Shown here: piece by piece, positions 51,564-63,335 of the stretch
Numbering within the stretch: the stretch's first letter is position 1
Layout: every line of letters starts with the position of its first letter
Assembly (NCBI RefSeq): GCF_020360975.1
Contig: NW_025408678.1
Span: forward strand, 2,356,001 to 2,420,000
Source of the DNA: Hirsutella rhossiliensis
Lineage: Eukaryota; Ascomycota; Sordariomycetes; Hypocreales; Ophiocordycipitaceae
Direction of reading: 5' to 3'
Length of the DNA stretch: 64,000 bases
Notes under the pieces: model-generated
Database searches by the model: none
What the model was told of the DNA's origin: nothing
What the model saw: the letters and a program-made list of their open reading frames with translations, nothing else
Translations under genes and position numbers: made by a program

Positions 51564-53915
51564 ATGGAGCCGTCACTCGCCCTTGTAACCGAAAGAGGAC
51601 CCCTGACCTGGCTTGCTAATAGAAAGGCCATGTCGCCCGACGCCAGAACCTGGAGTGCCATGATCCTGCCATCGCCCTCCCCAACCGACCCGGCCTGGAA
51701 AGCACCATCCATGGCGGCATCAGCCCAGACTGGCCAGTTGTCGCCGGTGAGCTCCGGCCTTGACCTGTCCATGGATGGCTCTTCTGCGCCGACGACGGCA
51801 CATTCGGCCTCGTCGTCCTGCACGGACTCATGGAGTATTGGATATGCGGATCAAGACGACGGCGATGACGATGCCCACTGGGATCACTTGGACCGTGTTC
51901 CGGAAGATGCGCGAGCCATCCCCAAGCTGGAGCCCACGGACGATGATGTCAACCTGAGTGAGGTGAAGCTAGCCCCATGCACGGCATCTGCATTACGGAG
52001 CCCGGTCTCCAGCGGCTCTCAAGCGAAGCACAAGCGGCCGCGGGGGCGACCGAGGAAGAACTCGTTGACCACCCCGACGGTCAGCGCGACCAAGGTGACC
52101 AAGGGGCGCTCCAAGACGGGATGCATCACCTGTAGGAAGAGGAAGAAGAAGTGCGACGAGGCTAAGCCGCGATGTATGTCGGTGGTTCGAGGCGCTCTCG
52201 GCCTCTTCGTCGAGATTCGCCGCTGACCGAGTCTCATCAGGTATGAACTGTGAGAAGAACGCTGTGGTATGCGAAGGATATCACGAGAAGCAACTGTGGA
52301 GGAGCGGAAAGGAAAGGGCGGAAGAGGGTACGATGCTGTCCCCCCCCCCACTGGTGCTCGCAGGTCATCGCTAATTGCAGAGGCAGAACGACTGAGGCTC
52401 GAGTCCTTACCCACCATTACCTTGCAACCAATATTCAAGGGTGTGGAGACGAAGGAGGACTGGATATTCTGGCGGCACTACGTCAACCACTTCAGCAACG
52501 TTTTGACCGTCGAGGGTGAAGCCAAAAACGCCTTCAAGGACGTCATTCTGCAGCTTGCCAACCAGCACCAGGGACTGATGCACTCGGTGCTCGCTTTGAG
52601 CAGCAAACACATTGACTTTGGCTCGCCCTACGGCGTCAGGATTCTCCAGGGCAACCCGGGCACAAGCCGGGAGTCCTTGCAGCAGCGGGCAGAATTCCAC
52701 CACGGCGAAGCCCTGAAGCGGCTTTGCGAGGACATTGGGAAGTCGATTGGCAAAGACGACCCCGAGTACCAGACCGTGCTCGCTGCCAGGTACGGGCAGA
52801 TACTTTGCCTCCTCCTCCGGACTCGAGCCGATGGCAATCCGCGAGGCGAGCACAGACTTCACCTACAGGCTTACCAAAGCCTCATTCAGCAGTCACCACC
52901 CGAGGACACAGCTTTCTATACGTTTATCACCGAGTTTTTCCAATACCACGTCTACGCCGACGACCTATTCTGGCACCCAGAGTCCTTGACCAAGCGATTG
53001 TCGTCTGAGAGCTGGCAGCCGTCGGTGCCCATCGAAGCGCCTCGCCTGCTCGGGGTCGCCGATGGCCTGTTCAAGCATCTCTCGCAGATCACCAACATTC
53101 GAAACACGATCCGGGCCAACATGGATGCTTCGGTAGTCCCTCTCGTGGACTACATCACCCTGTTCCAAGCCGTCGACATTGACGCCGCTATCAGAGAGTG
53201 GTCTCCCCGATGGCCGCCGGGGGATAGTCGGGATCGAGTGGCGCCGCTGTACAAGCAAATGATGTGGGTTTATCTCTTCCGGACCATATATCCGCCGTCG
53301 ACAAACCTGCCGCGACGCTCGACGCTGGGGGCTCTGCCGGTGGCGCCGCCAACGTCGTCGGCACCACAGCGGCGCGCCTCGATGGCGGCCAGCGTGAGGT
53401 TCAGAGCCGTCGCCGCGCCCAACGCGACTGTCGGCGGCTCGCCTCGAGGTTCCCCGTTGGCTAAGATCTCTCCGCCGCCTCGTAAGCCCTCACGGACGAG
53501 CTCGATGCATGAGCTGGACTCGCGAGCGGCAGCCGGCCCGGCTCCAGCATGTGGCAGCCCTGGTCCTCCATCTCCACCCCCGACACGATGCCCGACGCAC
53601 GACGATGGGCGCATCACGCTCGCCGTGGAAGAATCGCTCTCCATCCTGGAGTCTTTCAAGCCGTCGGATCCATCTCAAACCCTGCTCCTGATGCCCTGCC
53701 TGATCATCGGCACGTCGTGTTTCGAGCCGGCGCAGCGCAACCGCATTCGCACTGCAGTCAGGCTTGTCCGCGGCTACACGGGCCTGCGCAACTGTGACCG
53801 TGTCAGGGAGGTCCTGGAGAAGGTGTGGGCGCTGATGGACGAGGGCGACTGGGTCTCGGTTTGGGACTGGCAAGGCGTGGCGAGACGGATGGGTCTAGAT
53901 TTCCTCTGCGCTTGA
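51564..53915 (+). CDS. Zn2Cys6 transcription factor, Pro1/RosA/NosA-like
   Basis: Three exons (51564-52173, 52241-52327, 52381-53915) give 743 residues. Introns of 67 and 53 nt have GTATGT/ATCAG and GTACGA/TTGCAG ends. The first splits the fourth zinc Cys codon. The cluster has Cys at 187, 190, 197, 204, 207 and 214 (C-x2-C-x6-C-x6-C-x2-C-x6-C). An AT-hook-like KRPRGRPRKN precedes it. Downstream are LQPIFKGVETKEDWIFW, ANQHQGLMHSVLALSSKHIDF and ARYGQILCLLL, the helical fungal-specific regulatory domain. The sequence around the cluster (TKGRSKTGC...CEGYHEKQLW) is characteristic of regulators of fruiting-body development such as Pro1 and RosA/NosA. This assignment is from memory of the family, not a search. 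It is nuclear. The 7-kb gene-free region upstream may hold its control elements. Confidence 0.85.
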
Positions 53916-55256
53916 GCCGGCGACGGTCCACGGCTCGGCCTGCATTTATACGTTATGTTGCTTTGATCTATCACGGCGGCTCTAATGCCACAAGCCCGGA
54001 CGCCCAGTAGCAGGATCGCAAGGGACGGGGCGCAGTCGAACACGAAGGGGCGTTGATGCCTCGACTGTTGTCCGCGGCCCAGGTGCCGGACCCGCGATAT
54101 CAGCCACGGGCGTCGGGCAGACTGGCTTGGATGCCTCCCTGAATGACACCGGCTAAGGCTTTCAGGTGCTTCTCAACGCAGTGCCACCCACGTTTATGAA
54201 GGGGCGGGAAAGATGATTGTTTTTCAGCACGGCATAGCCTCGGGAATCTTCGGCCCCGTGTTTGATTTTGTTCTGGGCCGGGCTCGCTGGGATGGGGCAA
54301 AAGGGAGTTGCAGGCGGTTTTAGCCGAGGTCGATTGGAGACGGCGGCATGTCTGGTGCGGGAGGTTGTTTTCTTCGAGACGGGCACCAGTAACGGCTTTT
54401 GGTGGCCTGGGGTGCGCTCTTCCGCTTATCTTGGGTGGTTTTGGCCTTGCTTTCTCGTCTGTTTCTTCTCCTATCGTTGATTTATATAGCTTCGAGTGCC
54501 CGCGGGCGACCCCGGCGTTGCATGGCAGACGGAGCATTCTCGCTCCTCGACCACCACGAGGGGGATGGTGTAGCATGGCCCCTTTTCTCTCCCCGTCGTC
54601 CTATTAGCTTCGCCTTCTTGTGACTTCTTCCCGAGGACGCTTCCGAAGCCAGACCATGAGTTCCTGCCAGCAGGACAGAACCGTCGCAGTAGGGGGGGTT
54701 GTATTGGCGGCTCTCGCCACGAGCGAGCGTGCCCAGCCAATGTGCATATACTATCGTACAGCGCAGCGCACAGAAATCCCTGTATGTAATAACCTGAGGC
54801 GTCAATGGCTTATACTCCCAACTTCTTAAAAAGCCGGGCTTATAACCTTCTCCCAGCTCTCTCATCTTTTTTTTCTTCTGTCTTTCTTCAAAACCCCTTT
54901 ATCCCATGATAAGGACGAGCTTCGGCAGTTGCATCCAGTTCTGCCGCTCCGTTGACGACGTCAGCTTGCCAGCACTGCACACAAGACAACCCCTACCACG
55001 CCATCCACTCCCTCTTGCGCATGTTCTCGGCAGTCCAGCTCAGTTTCTCCAACAGGTCATGACGGACAAGGACAAAAACAGACTCGGTTACCCCCATGAG
55101 CCCTACAGTTCTCAACACGTTCGCGGAAGAGGACAGGACAAGTAAAGAACACCATCCAGCGAGCCCACCACCGATCCACTCATCTCCTTCAGTCTAGCGG
55201 CCGCCGTGGAGCTCCGCAAAGAGCAGCCGTGGCATTCACTGGGCAGGGGGGCAATC
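53916..55256. other. Intergenic between convergent genes, no gene seen
   Basis: No supported ORF. It holds the 3' flanks of the Zn2Cys6 gene and of the minus-strand gene to the right. Confidence 0.5.
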
Positions 55257-56492
55257 CTAATCCTCTCGCCTCTCTCCGCCCTCGAAGTAAAACTTGCCGA
55301 GCGGCTCGCCACCCCTGCCGGGGCTCCCCAGCGCCGTCGAGCCGACGCTGCGCTCGCCGCGGTCCAGCTGCTGCACGATTCGCTCGGCCGTCTCCCTGCT
55401 CGGTTGCCGCCCTGAAGCCTGTATGGGCCCGCGAAAGGTCGTGTCGACAAAAGCCTCGTCGCCGTGGCCGTGTCCCGGATGAGGGGCTTCAGCGGCCACG
55501 CCGTCCATCATGCGTGCGTCGCGGCTCTCCTCAATTGCGGATGCGCTCATTGGCGTGTCGCCGCCACCCGGTGCACCGCCGCCACCAGCTCCTCCCATGA
55601 CGGTGTCACGGTCTCGTCGGGCGTCGCTTCCGAGGCCCGAGCTGGTGCGTTCGAGGTTCCAGGCAAGCTGGGCGCCGGCCGAGGCGGTCGGGGGAGGCCG
55701 GCGTTGGTAAATTGGCCCGGAGACGGTGCTGCCGGCACCTTCGCCGAAGCCGACGAGGGAGGCGGAGCCGTCGTCGCTCATGCGGTCGTCGTAGCCGCCA
55801 AGGGAGCGGGCGGCCAGGGCGTCCAGCTCCTCGTCCATGGGGTCTTGGTCCTGGGCCATGCTAGTGACGGAGCCGGCCTCGCGGTAGTTTGTGCCGGTGC
55901 TGAGCATGTCCTCGTCGCGGTCGCCGGCGGTGGTGCGGGCGTCCTCGCCCTCGCCCTCGCCCACGTGGCTCTCCGTGGCGCTGGCGGAGCCGACGGTGCT
56001 CATCTTGGTGACGGCGACGGGCTGGCCATTGCTATCGAAGTAGGCGGCCGTCAGGTGTTGGGAAGCGGGGAAGTTTGCAGGGAAGCCAGTGGTCGAAGTG
56101 GGCGTTGTCTGTGGGGAGAGGTGGGAGGAGCTGGAGCCGGGCTGGGCGGGCGTCTGGGGGGCGGCACGAAGGGTCGAGACGCGCTCGAGGCCGGCGAGGC
56201 GGGAGATGCGATCGGCACGCTCGGCCTCGAGGCTTGTGGCCGAGGGGCTGTGCTGATGGCCGCGACCGAGGGGTCCGGGGGGGAAATGGCCGCGGTGGCC
56301 GTCCTTGATGGCGGTGGTGGAGAGGGCAGACAGCGAGGTTGTTGTGCTGGTTGGGGTGCCGCTGCAGTGGACGGTCAGCCTTTGTATGTAGATCCAGCAC
56401 AAGGAGGCAACGTACGGCATCTCAGACGGCGTGTCAGGGTTGGAGCCCGGGGGCGGGAGGTTGATGAGGGTCGGGTGCGACGGCTGAGCCAT
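55257..56492 (-). CDS. Conserved-looking disordered fungal protein, unknown function
   Basis: Two exons, complement of 55257-56361 and 56416-56492, give about 393 residues. The 54-nt intron has GTACGT and CTGCAG ends and keeps the frame. The start HPTLINLPPPGSNPDTPSEMP is compact and looks conserved. The next part has DGHRGHFPPGPLGRGHQHSPSA and a Leu-rich helix (ISRLAGLERV). The middle is acidic (MDEELDALAARSLGGYDD), and a Gly-rich stretch follows. Near the end RETAERIVQQLDRGERSVGS forms a helix, and the tail is charged. No membrane segment or signal peptide. I do not recognise the family. Confidence 0.65.
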   Translation of the reverse strand: MAQPSHPTLINLPPPGSNPDTPSEMPYVASLCWIYIQRLTVHCSGTPTSTTTSLSALSTTAIKDGHRGHFPPGPLGRGHQHSPSATSLEAERADRISRLAGLERVSTLRAAPQTPAQPGSSSSHLSPQTTPTSTTGFPANFPASQHLTAAYFDSNGQPVAVTKMSTVGSASATESHVGEGEGEDARTTAGDRDEDMLSTGTNYREAGSVTSMAQDQDPMDEELDALAARSLGGYDDRMSDDGSASLVGFGEGAGSTVSGPIYQRRPPPTASAGAQLAWNLERTSSGLGSDARRDRDTVMGGAGGGGAPGGGDTPMSASAIEESRDARMMDGVAAEAPHPGHGHGDEAFVDTTFRGPIQASGRQPSRETAERIVQQLDRGERSVGSTALGSPGRGGEPLGKFYFEGGERRED

Positions 56493-57693
56493 GGCGACGG
56501 GTTGGCGAGGACGGAGTGGCGGCGGTATGACGTCTTTCGGGTGCTGTCGCGGGCTCTATTCAGTCCCAGGTCTTGTCACGGCGGCGATGGAGCCGAGGAT
56601 TGTTGCTTGGAGGTGCTTGGTCAACGTCACTGGCGGGTGGGAGGACGCGGCGCGCATATGCGACGCTGCGAATCGGCTTGCATCCAAAGGCAAGGCGGGG
56701 AAGCTGGTTGTCTGCGTCGGTTTTTAGGACAGTTGGGTGCGGCAGAGGCTATGTCTCGTCGTCGATGATGCGGAGGGGAGAGGGGAGAGGGGAGAGGGGA
56801 GGAGAAGAGGCAATGGAGGAGGACAAGAGGTGAGGGAAAGAGGAGGATGCTGCTACTAATTACCTAAAGTGAGCGAGCAAGTGCTGCTGCTCAGAGCTTC
56901 GCCAGGGTACTCGAGAGAAACACGTGCTGGCACCAGGGCTGCACCGGCGCATGACGTATCCTCCAGGTAGGGAGGCACTCGAAGGTTTCGTTTCAAGTCG
57001 GCGCTAAGCCAATGGACAAAACGGTGCGCTGACCTAGTACAAATACTTTGATCCATTGGTTTAGCGGCCAACATCCTTTATCCTCGACTCGCTCCGTGCA
57101 CGTTAAGGAGCGATCCAGATGACCGTGGCCCGGGTTCAGGCGATGGCAGACGCTAGTAGGCGGTTATAGTGGCCCTGATGTCATCTGGGCCTCCCACGGG
57201 CAGCGTCTCAGGGTCCCTCAGCCGCTGTGCACCCCTGGAAGCCCCCTGCATCGCAGAACACCGCTGTAGACGGGTCCCTCCCGCATCATTTACCCCGGGA
57301 GGGAAGGGACGGATGTGGAAACGGCAAACCCAAAAGCAACACCTCGTCTGTCCTTTTGGACCACGCCGAGCACCACGGAGACAGACAGACCGAACCAAGA
57401 CACAGAAATGAAGAGTCGGATCTGCCCCATTCTTACTTCTATCTCGTCGGACCAGCAAACGGGCTCGCACCCGCTCATCCGTCGACAGCGTCATGGCTCA
57501 GCGCCATCAGTTGCTGCCAGCTAGTTCTTTGCCCGACAAGGCTCGTGTTCACGGCCTGTCCGTCCATCTTCCAGTAACAGATCCCCCGTGTCCGTCGCCC
57601 GTGCTCCTCGCTAAATTGCATGACAGGCCGTCTTCCAGAAAGCAATAAACCCAAGCACCAACCGAAAAAGTAGCCGTTCTTTGGCCGATCCCT
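56493..57693. other. Intergenic with GGAGAGG-rich promoter tract
   Basis: A purine-rich GGGGAGAG repeat at about 56768-56850 is pyrimidine-rich on the coding strand of the gene to its left, as in many fungal promoters. No gene seen. Confidence 0.5.
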
Positions 57694-58176
57694 TCAGGGC
57701 ATGAAGTCACCCGGACTAAAGTCGATGATCTGCGCCTTGACGAGCTTGGGCACCATGACCTCTACAAAGGCCTGGTGTGCCGGGTCCTCCTGCACGTAAT
57801 AATCGCGGTCTTCCTGGCTGGCAAACTGGACCACAAACGCGTGCGTGATGCCGCCCTGCGCCCCTTCGATGCTCTTGTCCAAGCCGCCCACCGATGACTG
57901 GATGTATGGCTTCTCCGACCGCGGGTGCAGACAGCTGTTCTTGAGCTCCAACATTTGGTCACACAGCTAAAGGGGGGCAAACTGCGTCAGCCAAGCATTT
58001 CTCGTCACGCTTTGGCCAAAGGTAAACAGGCCAGACGACACAGTATGCTGAGCGACGAGCATACAGCGACAGCCGAGAAATCAAGAGACGCTGAACGTCT
58101 TGCATACCTCTTGGCGCTCCGTGACTGTGAGCTCCGGCCTGAATTGGAAGAAGACGACGTGGACGATGGGCGACAT
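57694..58176 (-). CDS. Stress-responsive A/B-barrel (Dabb) domain protein
   Basis: Two exons, complement of 57694-57966 and 58108-58176, give 113 residues. The 141-nt intron has GTATGC and TTTAG ends. The protein starts MSPIVHVVFFQFRPELT, the first strand of the Dabb ferredoxin-like fold. It continues with a helix, SCLHPRSEKPYIQSSVGG, a THAFVVQFASQEDRDYYVQEDPAHQAFV strand-helix pair, and ends with a final strand leading into FSPGD. Length and order match single-domain Dabb proteins, small dimeric cytosolic proteins. Some are stress-induced and others are cyclases, so the role here is open. The downstream exon is itself a clear ORF, while the first exon is short but well placed. Confidence 0.85.
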
Positions 58177-60042
58177 CTCGTTTTCGATCCGCCTTCTCTT
58201 GCTTGTCGTTTGTGGTTTTCCGGCTCACTCACTCGTTCTTCCCACTTTTTTTACTGGCCTTCCGATCCGCGGGATATGAGATGGAAACACTTTGAGAGTG
58301 CTCGCAGAAAGCAGAAGTCGGTCGTCTCATCCCGAGGTGGGCTCGTCGACTCAATATGTACTGGCAGTCCATCGGCGCGGCGAAGTCGAGGCGTTGCTCC
58401 AGCGCCGAAAGCTGTCGGGGGGTGGGGGGTCCCAACGGCTTGCAGTGTTGGTGATTGTCACTGCTGGTGTGAGTCTCACGCGCGTATGCACGCTGCGCCG
58501 GCCTTTCCCAGAGCACGGGTTGGATAGGAACTCAAAGCCCGAGCCTGGTTCAAACTAAAGCAAGCAAACGGCTCTCTCTCGTCATGACTCCCGCTCGACC
58601 ATTGGGCTCTATCCCTGCTTAAAAACCACCAGCCAGCATGGGTTCAAGCAAAAGAAGCAACCAACATCAAGTTAGGCTACGGATAAGCATGGGCTGATGA
58701 GTGCCCCCTGCTAGGTGCGGGAACCACTCAACTATACCGATCGATCAAGTGACAGCAAGCTCTCATGGAATCTACATACATACTGCAACAAGGCCCGCTG
58801 GATGACGGCTCGCCGATCGGAGCCATCCCTACGTGTCTCAAGCACTGTCATTTCCCTTTCTTGGTCGTCCTCGGTTACATTTGTCCCCGGCTCGGACCCC
58901 TGTACGCACGTTTCTTTCCATGTTACCGCTCGAGCGTGCCTTACGCCTCATCGGCAATGGCCACATGTTTTGACCGGGTTCTACGACACTCCATCTTTGC
59001 CCATTTTTTGGTCTGTTGGTTGATCTCGCCATGTGGTTTTCATGTTCGGCAAGGCAATCACCGCTTCGTGCCGTCCTTCTACACCTCTCCCCTGTGGCTT
59101 CCGCTGCAACGCAACTCATATGCATCCTGTCGGTCTCTGACAAGTCGCTGTCGAGTTTCCCATGCCTCTAGCCGCCTCGACACCGCGTGGGCCGATTCGC
59201 TGCCCCACAGCCGACGATCCTCGGCCGCCTCGTGCCTCGGACACCACCCCCTCCGAGTTTGACCGGCCCGGGGTCTCGGAACTGCTGGGTATGCTGCCTG
59301 GCCCCAAGTTGGCTTCGGATGCCACTCTTCCTAGCGTGCATTCGCCACGTATTCCGACTCTTCCCTCAGATAGGTTCCTTTTTTCCTCAGCGGGGGCTGC
59401 ATGTGACTTGCACTGCTTCGCGCAATCTGGCGTCTTGAGCCTGTTCCTCCGGAGCATCTGCTCGTCCTTCTCTTGCAAAATTCGACGGTCCTTCCGTCCC
59501 CATAACGACCAAAAGACGCCATCGCCTACGGCAGCCGTCTTGTCACACTATGAAAGCGGTCACCTATCACAGCGGAGCTCCATGAGCTGGAGCACGAGCC
59601 GCCCGAACGGAAAAAGACAAGAGGGGGTCGTGCCCCGAGGTTTGTCGGCCATGGCCTGATTGTGAGCTTTGTTTGCCCTCTTCTCCATCCGACCTATCGC
59701 TGACTGCATCTGCCGGGATGCCTTGGAGCTGCGTCATCTAGAATATGCACATGACACCAATCCAGGTTCCTCTTGAGCGTGCCGCCCCCGCCGCAGCAAC
59801 TCGTTTGTCAAAAAAAAAAGATTAAAGAGTGATTATCGTGTCGTGAACGCTGCCCAACCATTTCAGGTTCTCGCACGGGACACATCATGCCTTTGCCCCC
59901 TCCACCACCTCCTCCCTCTCCTCCTCCTTGTCCGTCATGAAACCTCCAGAGGACAAGTTTTGTGCCGATGCAGGCTGCTCAGGGGACTGGCAGACTCGTC
60001 GCCGTCCTAGTGCTTTCTCCTTGCTCTCCCATCGGGGCGCAG
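58177..60042. other. Intergenic, no gene seen
   Basis: No supported coding region. A T/C-rich and A-run stretch at about 59800-59830 lies in the 3' flank of the GPI-anchored protein gene. Confidence 0.5.
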
Positions 60043-60747
60043 CTAGGACATGTAGAGGCCGAAGGCGACCAGGCCCGCAGTCAGGGCGACGCTCATGATG
60101 GTGAAGTCGGTGGCCTTGACTGCGGCGCTGTTCAGGGCGGCCGAGGAGCCGGTCGAGGAGCCGCCGCTGCGGGCCGCGGTCGCCTCTGCGGCTTCCTTGA
60201 CTGTGGAAGAAGCGCCGCTGACCCGGGTTTGGGAGGCCGCGCCTGCCGCCATGGAAGTCGTCGCGACCCTCGCCGTTGTCTGGGCGCTGCCCGCAGCATT
60301 GCCCGCGGGATTGCCAGCGGCGCCGCCCGCGGGATTGCCCGCGGGCCTTGGCGACGTGGTGTTGGATGAGCCGGAGGATCCCGCGGCGCCCGAGGCGGCG
60401 GGCGCAGACGCCGGCCCGGCAGGAGCTGGCGCCTGGGGCAGGGATCCTTCGCTTCTGCTGCCCTCGCCCCCGCTTTTGCAGCTTTCACCACTGGCCGTCT
60501 CGGCCGAGGGTCCGTTGGGGCCGGCAGGGCCATCATTCGCCGCCCGCTTGGCGCGCCGGCACGGGTCGTCTCCGGCCCGACCGCCATCGCCTCCCTTGCC
60601 CCCGTTGGGTCCGCCGCTGGCCTCCGGCACGCTGGAGGCCGCTGCCGCGGCAGAGACAGCCGAGATGGGGCTGGGCGTCTGCGAGACGACGATGCCGAGC
60701 AGCATGACCAGCATGGCCAGGACGTGGTAGATCTTGGGGCCCATCAT
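60043..60747 (-). CDS. Secreted Ala/Gly/Ser-rich GPI-anchored cell-surface protein
   Basis: From the ATG at 60747 the product is 234 residues. A signal peptide (MMGPKIYHVLAMLVMLLGIVV) is followed by an Ala-rich region, a Gly/Asn-rich segment with one Cys on each side of a KR pair (PCRRAKRAA, GESCKSG), and a Pro/Ala/Ser-rich stalk with NPAGGAAGNPAG repeats. The end is an Ala/Thr region then a hydrophobic tail (FTIMSVALTAGLVAFGLYMS), the pattern of a GPI-attachment signal. This fits a fungal wall or plasma-membrane mannoprotein, probably heavily O-glycosylated. The start was chosen because the longer open frame upstream lacks a signal peptide. The 5' leader is long and pyrimidine-rich. Confidence 0.8.
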   Translation of the reverse strand: MMGPKIYHVLAMLVMLLGIVVSQTPSPISAVSAAAAASSVPEASGGPNGGKGGDGGRAGDDPCRRAKRAANDGPAGPNGPSAETASGESCKSGGEGSRSEGSLPQAPAPAGPASAPAASGAAGSSGSSNTTSPRPAGNPAGGAAGNPAGNAAGSAQTTARVATTSMAAGAASQTRVSGASSTVKEAAEATAARSGGSSTGSSAALNSAAVKATDFTIMSVALTAGLVAFGLYMS

Positions 60748-63335
60748 GATGAAGTGATGTGTTTTTTTGCGTTTGGGAGGGTTGGTTGAGGAAAAGAGGA
60801 GAGGGGTGTATCGAACCAAGAGATGAGATGGGAGAGAAAAGAAACTGGTCGGTGAAGCCCGCTTCGATTGTATTCCGACCGCTGAAAACAGAAGAAGAAA
60901 AAGTGTGTCTGGAGAAGAGAAAGAGGCCTGCCCCGGGTGTAGACGAAAGTCTGTTGTGTCTGCTCGCGTGTCCTGTGACGGCTCTGCTGTCGACGTGTTG
61001 CTTCTGGCGATGGTGGCAAGGCCCTCGGGATGAAGAGCACGGCAACCCCTTATATACCCGGCGCCATGCATTGACTTCCTCATTAGTCGTCGTCCGTCCC
61101 TGCTCGCTCGACGACGACCATACCACTCCCTCCCCACCCAGCCATCCTCGGAGGGTTTCGAGGAGGGCGAGCCCCACGGCGAAACCAAACGGCAGCAGAT
61201 ACACATCACACCGACTGACACAACTGCGCTTTGCAGTTGACCTTGCTCTTTCCTCCCTCTCTTCCACCCTCCCATCCTCGCCTCTTCCTTGCCAGGTCCC
61301 AGGGCGCCTCTCTCGCTCCCTCTCTCTCGCGCGGACACACCCACCGAAACCGGCCCAGGCAGCGCTCCCGGCCCAGCCACCCTCTCGTCGACGCAGCGTC
61401 GCGTTCAAACCCCGTCGGACTTCCGCGGGGCGGTGTGGCGATGATACAGGATAGTCGACGGCAACAACAAAAGAAAAGCCCCGGTAGGGAACTAGGGGCT
61501 ATGCGCTGTAGGAAAGAACAGAAACTGCTTGTAATACCAGACTCCGTCCGTCTGCACTCACAACGTGCTTCATGCGCGTCTGATCGGCGCGCCCCCCGAA
61601 TCGCTTGCCGCTCCGCAACCCCCTCCACCAGATGACAGGGAAGATCGCCCCGTCGGCGTCCTCGGGGGGCACAGAGCTAGAGCCGGGAGGGCTTCAGATG
61701 GCGGGCCAGGGAGGCAAGAACGTCCTGTCCAACTCTTTCATTGCTTGTTTCGTTGTCTATATGTTTTGCTTTTGCCTCTTTTTTTGTTATCCTTTTAATC
61801 TTCGTTTTCTTCCTCGTTGAGTCCTTGCTGGCGTTTGTTTATATTCGGCCTCTTTTTACCCTGTCCCCTCAAGACAAACTCGGCTGCCCCCCTCCCCCCT
61901 CGGGTAACGAGTCAGGCCTTATTAAGCCGCACACTCAGACCCTCGCTCACCTGGAGAGCTGGCCTTGTCAAGCGTTCGACAACGTTCCGTGACGGAATTG
62001 TGGGCCTGTGCCACTTTTCTTCGCCTTCTATCACCTATCCTTTCATTTCGCCCTGTATATTCCAAAACATGGAGAAATACCGCAAGAGGGAGACCGAGGA
62101 TGGACGAGAGAGAGCGCGGCCGGTCCGTTGGCGTCGCAAGTTAGTCCCCGACAAGGCAGTTCCCCTTGCCGAATCGTTTTCGTGGGACGCTGCGAGTTTC
62201 CGGCTTGATTATCGACGGCGTCTTTCGTCTGATTCCTTTTGGTCACGTCTGCCTTCCAGTTTCCCCCCAAGCCGAATTCGTGCACTTTGCCCGGACCCTT
62301 CACGTCCCCATTATCAAGATAAAGTCGGGGATCGTTCTTTGCCAAGGGATCGCTTGCACACACTGTCGCATCAAGGTACTAGTCCGTAATCTTTGTCGCC
62401 CCATCTTCCATGAGTGGAAGCGAACCAGTCGAGCCGGTGGGAGACCAGGCAGGCCGTAACTAGCCGTATCGCAAGTAGCCATGACTTGAGCAAACAGGTC
62501 TCAGATTCCCTGCCTGGCTGGCTCTCCGAGTGCCTAGCATGGACGGAGGCAGCCGAGCATGAAGCCGCAACGAGACGTGTAGAGGTCTCGGTCCAAAACA
62601 AGTAGCCCAGGGCTGTCTGGGAGGGGGTTTTTCTTTGTTGAGAATAACATAGGGCATCCACCTACGCCTCGAGGCCGATGTAGCCCGGCCCCCTGGCCGT
62701 CACCAGATCGTCCTCCGGTCTTTGGCTCGTTGACGCGAGCCCTCGAATCAGTATGTCGTAGCATAAGAGGCCTCCCCCACGGATTCCTCGCCGCCGCCGT
62801 GCTTCACACCAACTTTGGCGACGCCTCGAAACACCCTTGGACCTGCCGGGGCGCACAAGGCTGGAAAGATATTTCAAGCCTTGGCTGGTTCACCGCGGCA
62901 GTCAAATGGTAATCCGCCGTCGGTTCACTCCATTCGCCCTAAGCGGTCAAGGGCCCGTCAACAAGTTCCCCTCTCTCTTGGTTCCACACTTGGAACTTAC
63001 TACTCTTTTTGTTTGGTGGTTTCAGCCTTTTCCGTTCTTGCTGAGTTTCTAAATCGGGAAGCGCTATGATTCAACATAGCCGCCCGACGATGACGGTGCT
63101 TGCCGCTTGACTTTCGGTCTTCTGCCGAGCCGCGGCAGCTCCAGGCGAGACACCTGCGGACCCAGGGGCTAGTGTCTGCCCAAGCTTTTAGCCCAAGACG
63201 TCATAGGCCGGGCCAAGAAAAGGACGGACCTGGCGGCTGCCAACCCTTGCGGGCGATTATGCTGTCGCTCTTTAGGGCAGTGCTCGCTTTCAGTCCAGGA
63301 AAGTCCGGGTCGACCTGTATCTCTCCCCTGTCAAG
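60748..63335. other. Intergenic, no gene seen
   Basis: The promoter of the GPI-anchored protein gene lies at the left, and the 3' flank of the transporter gene at the right. ORFs in between have no family features. Confidence 0.5.

Noticed and set aside
55464..56768. 434-codon plus-strand ORF opposite the disordered protein
   Set aside because: Gly/Ala/Val-rich antisense frame without protein features. The minus strand has a proper intron and start.
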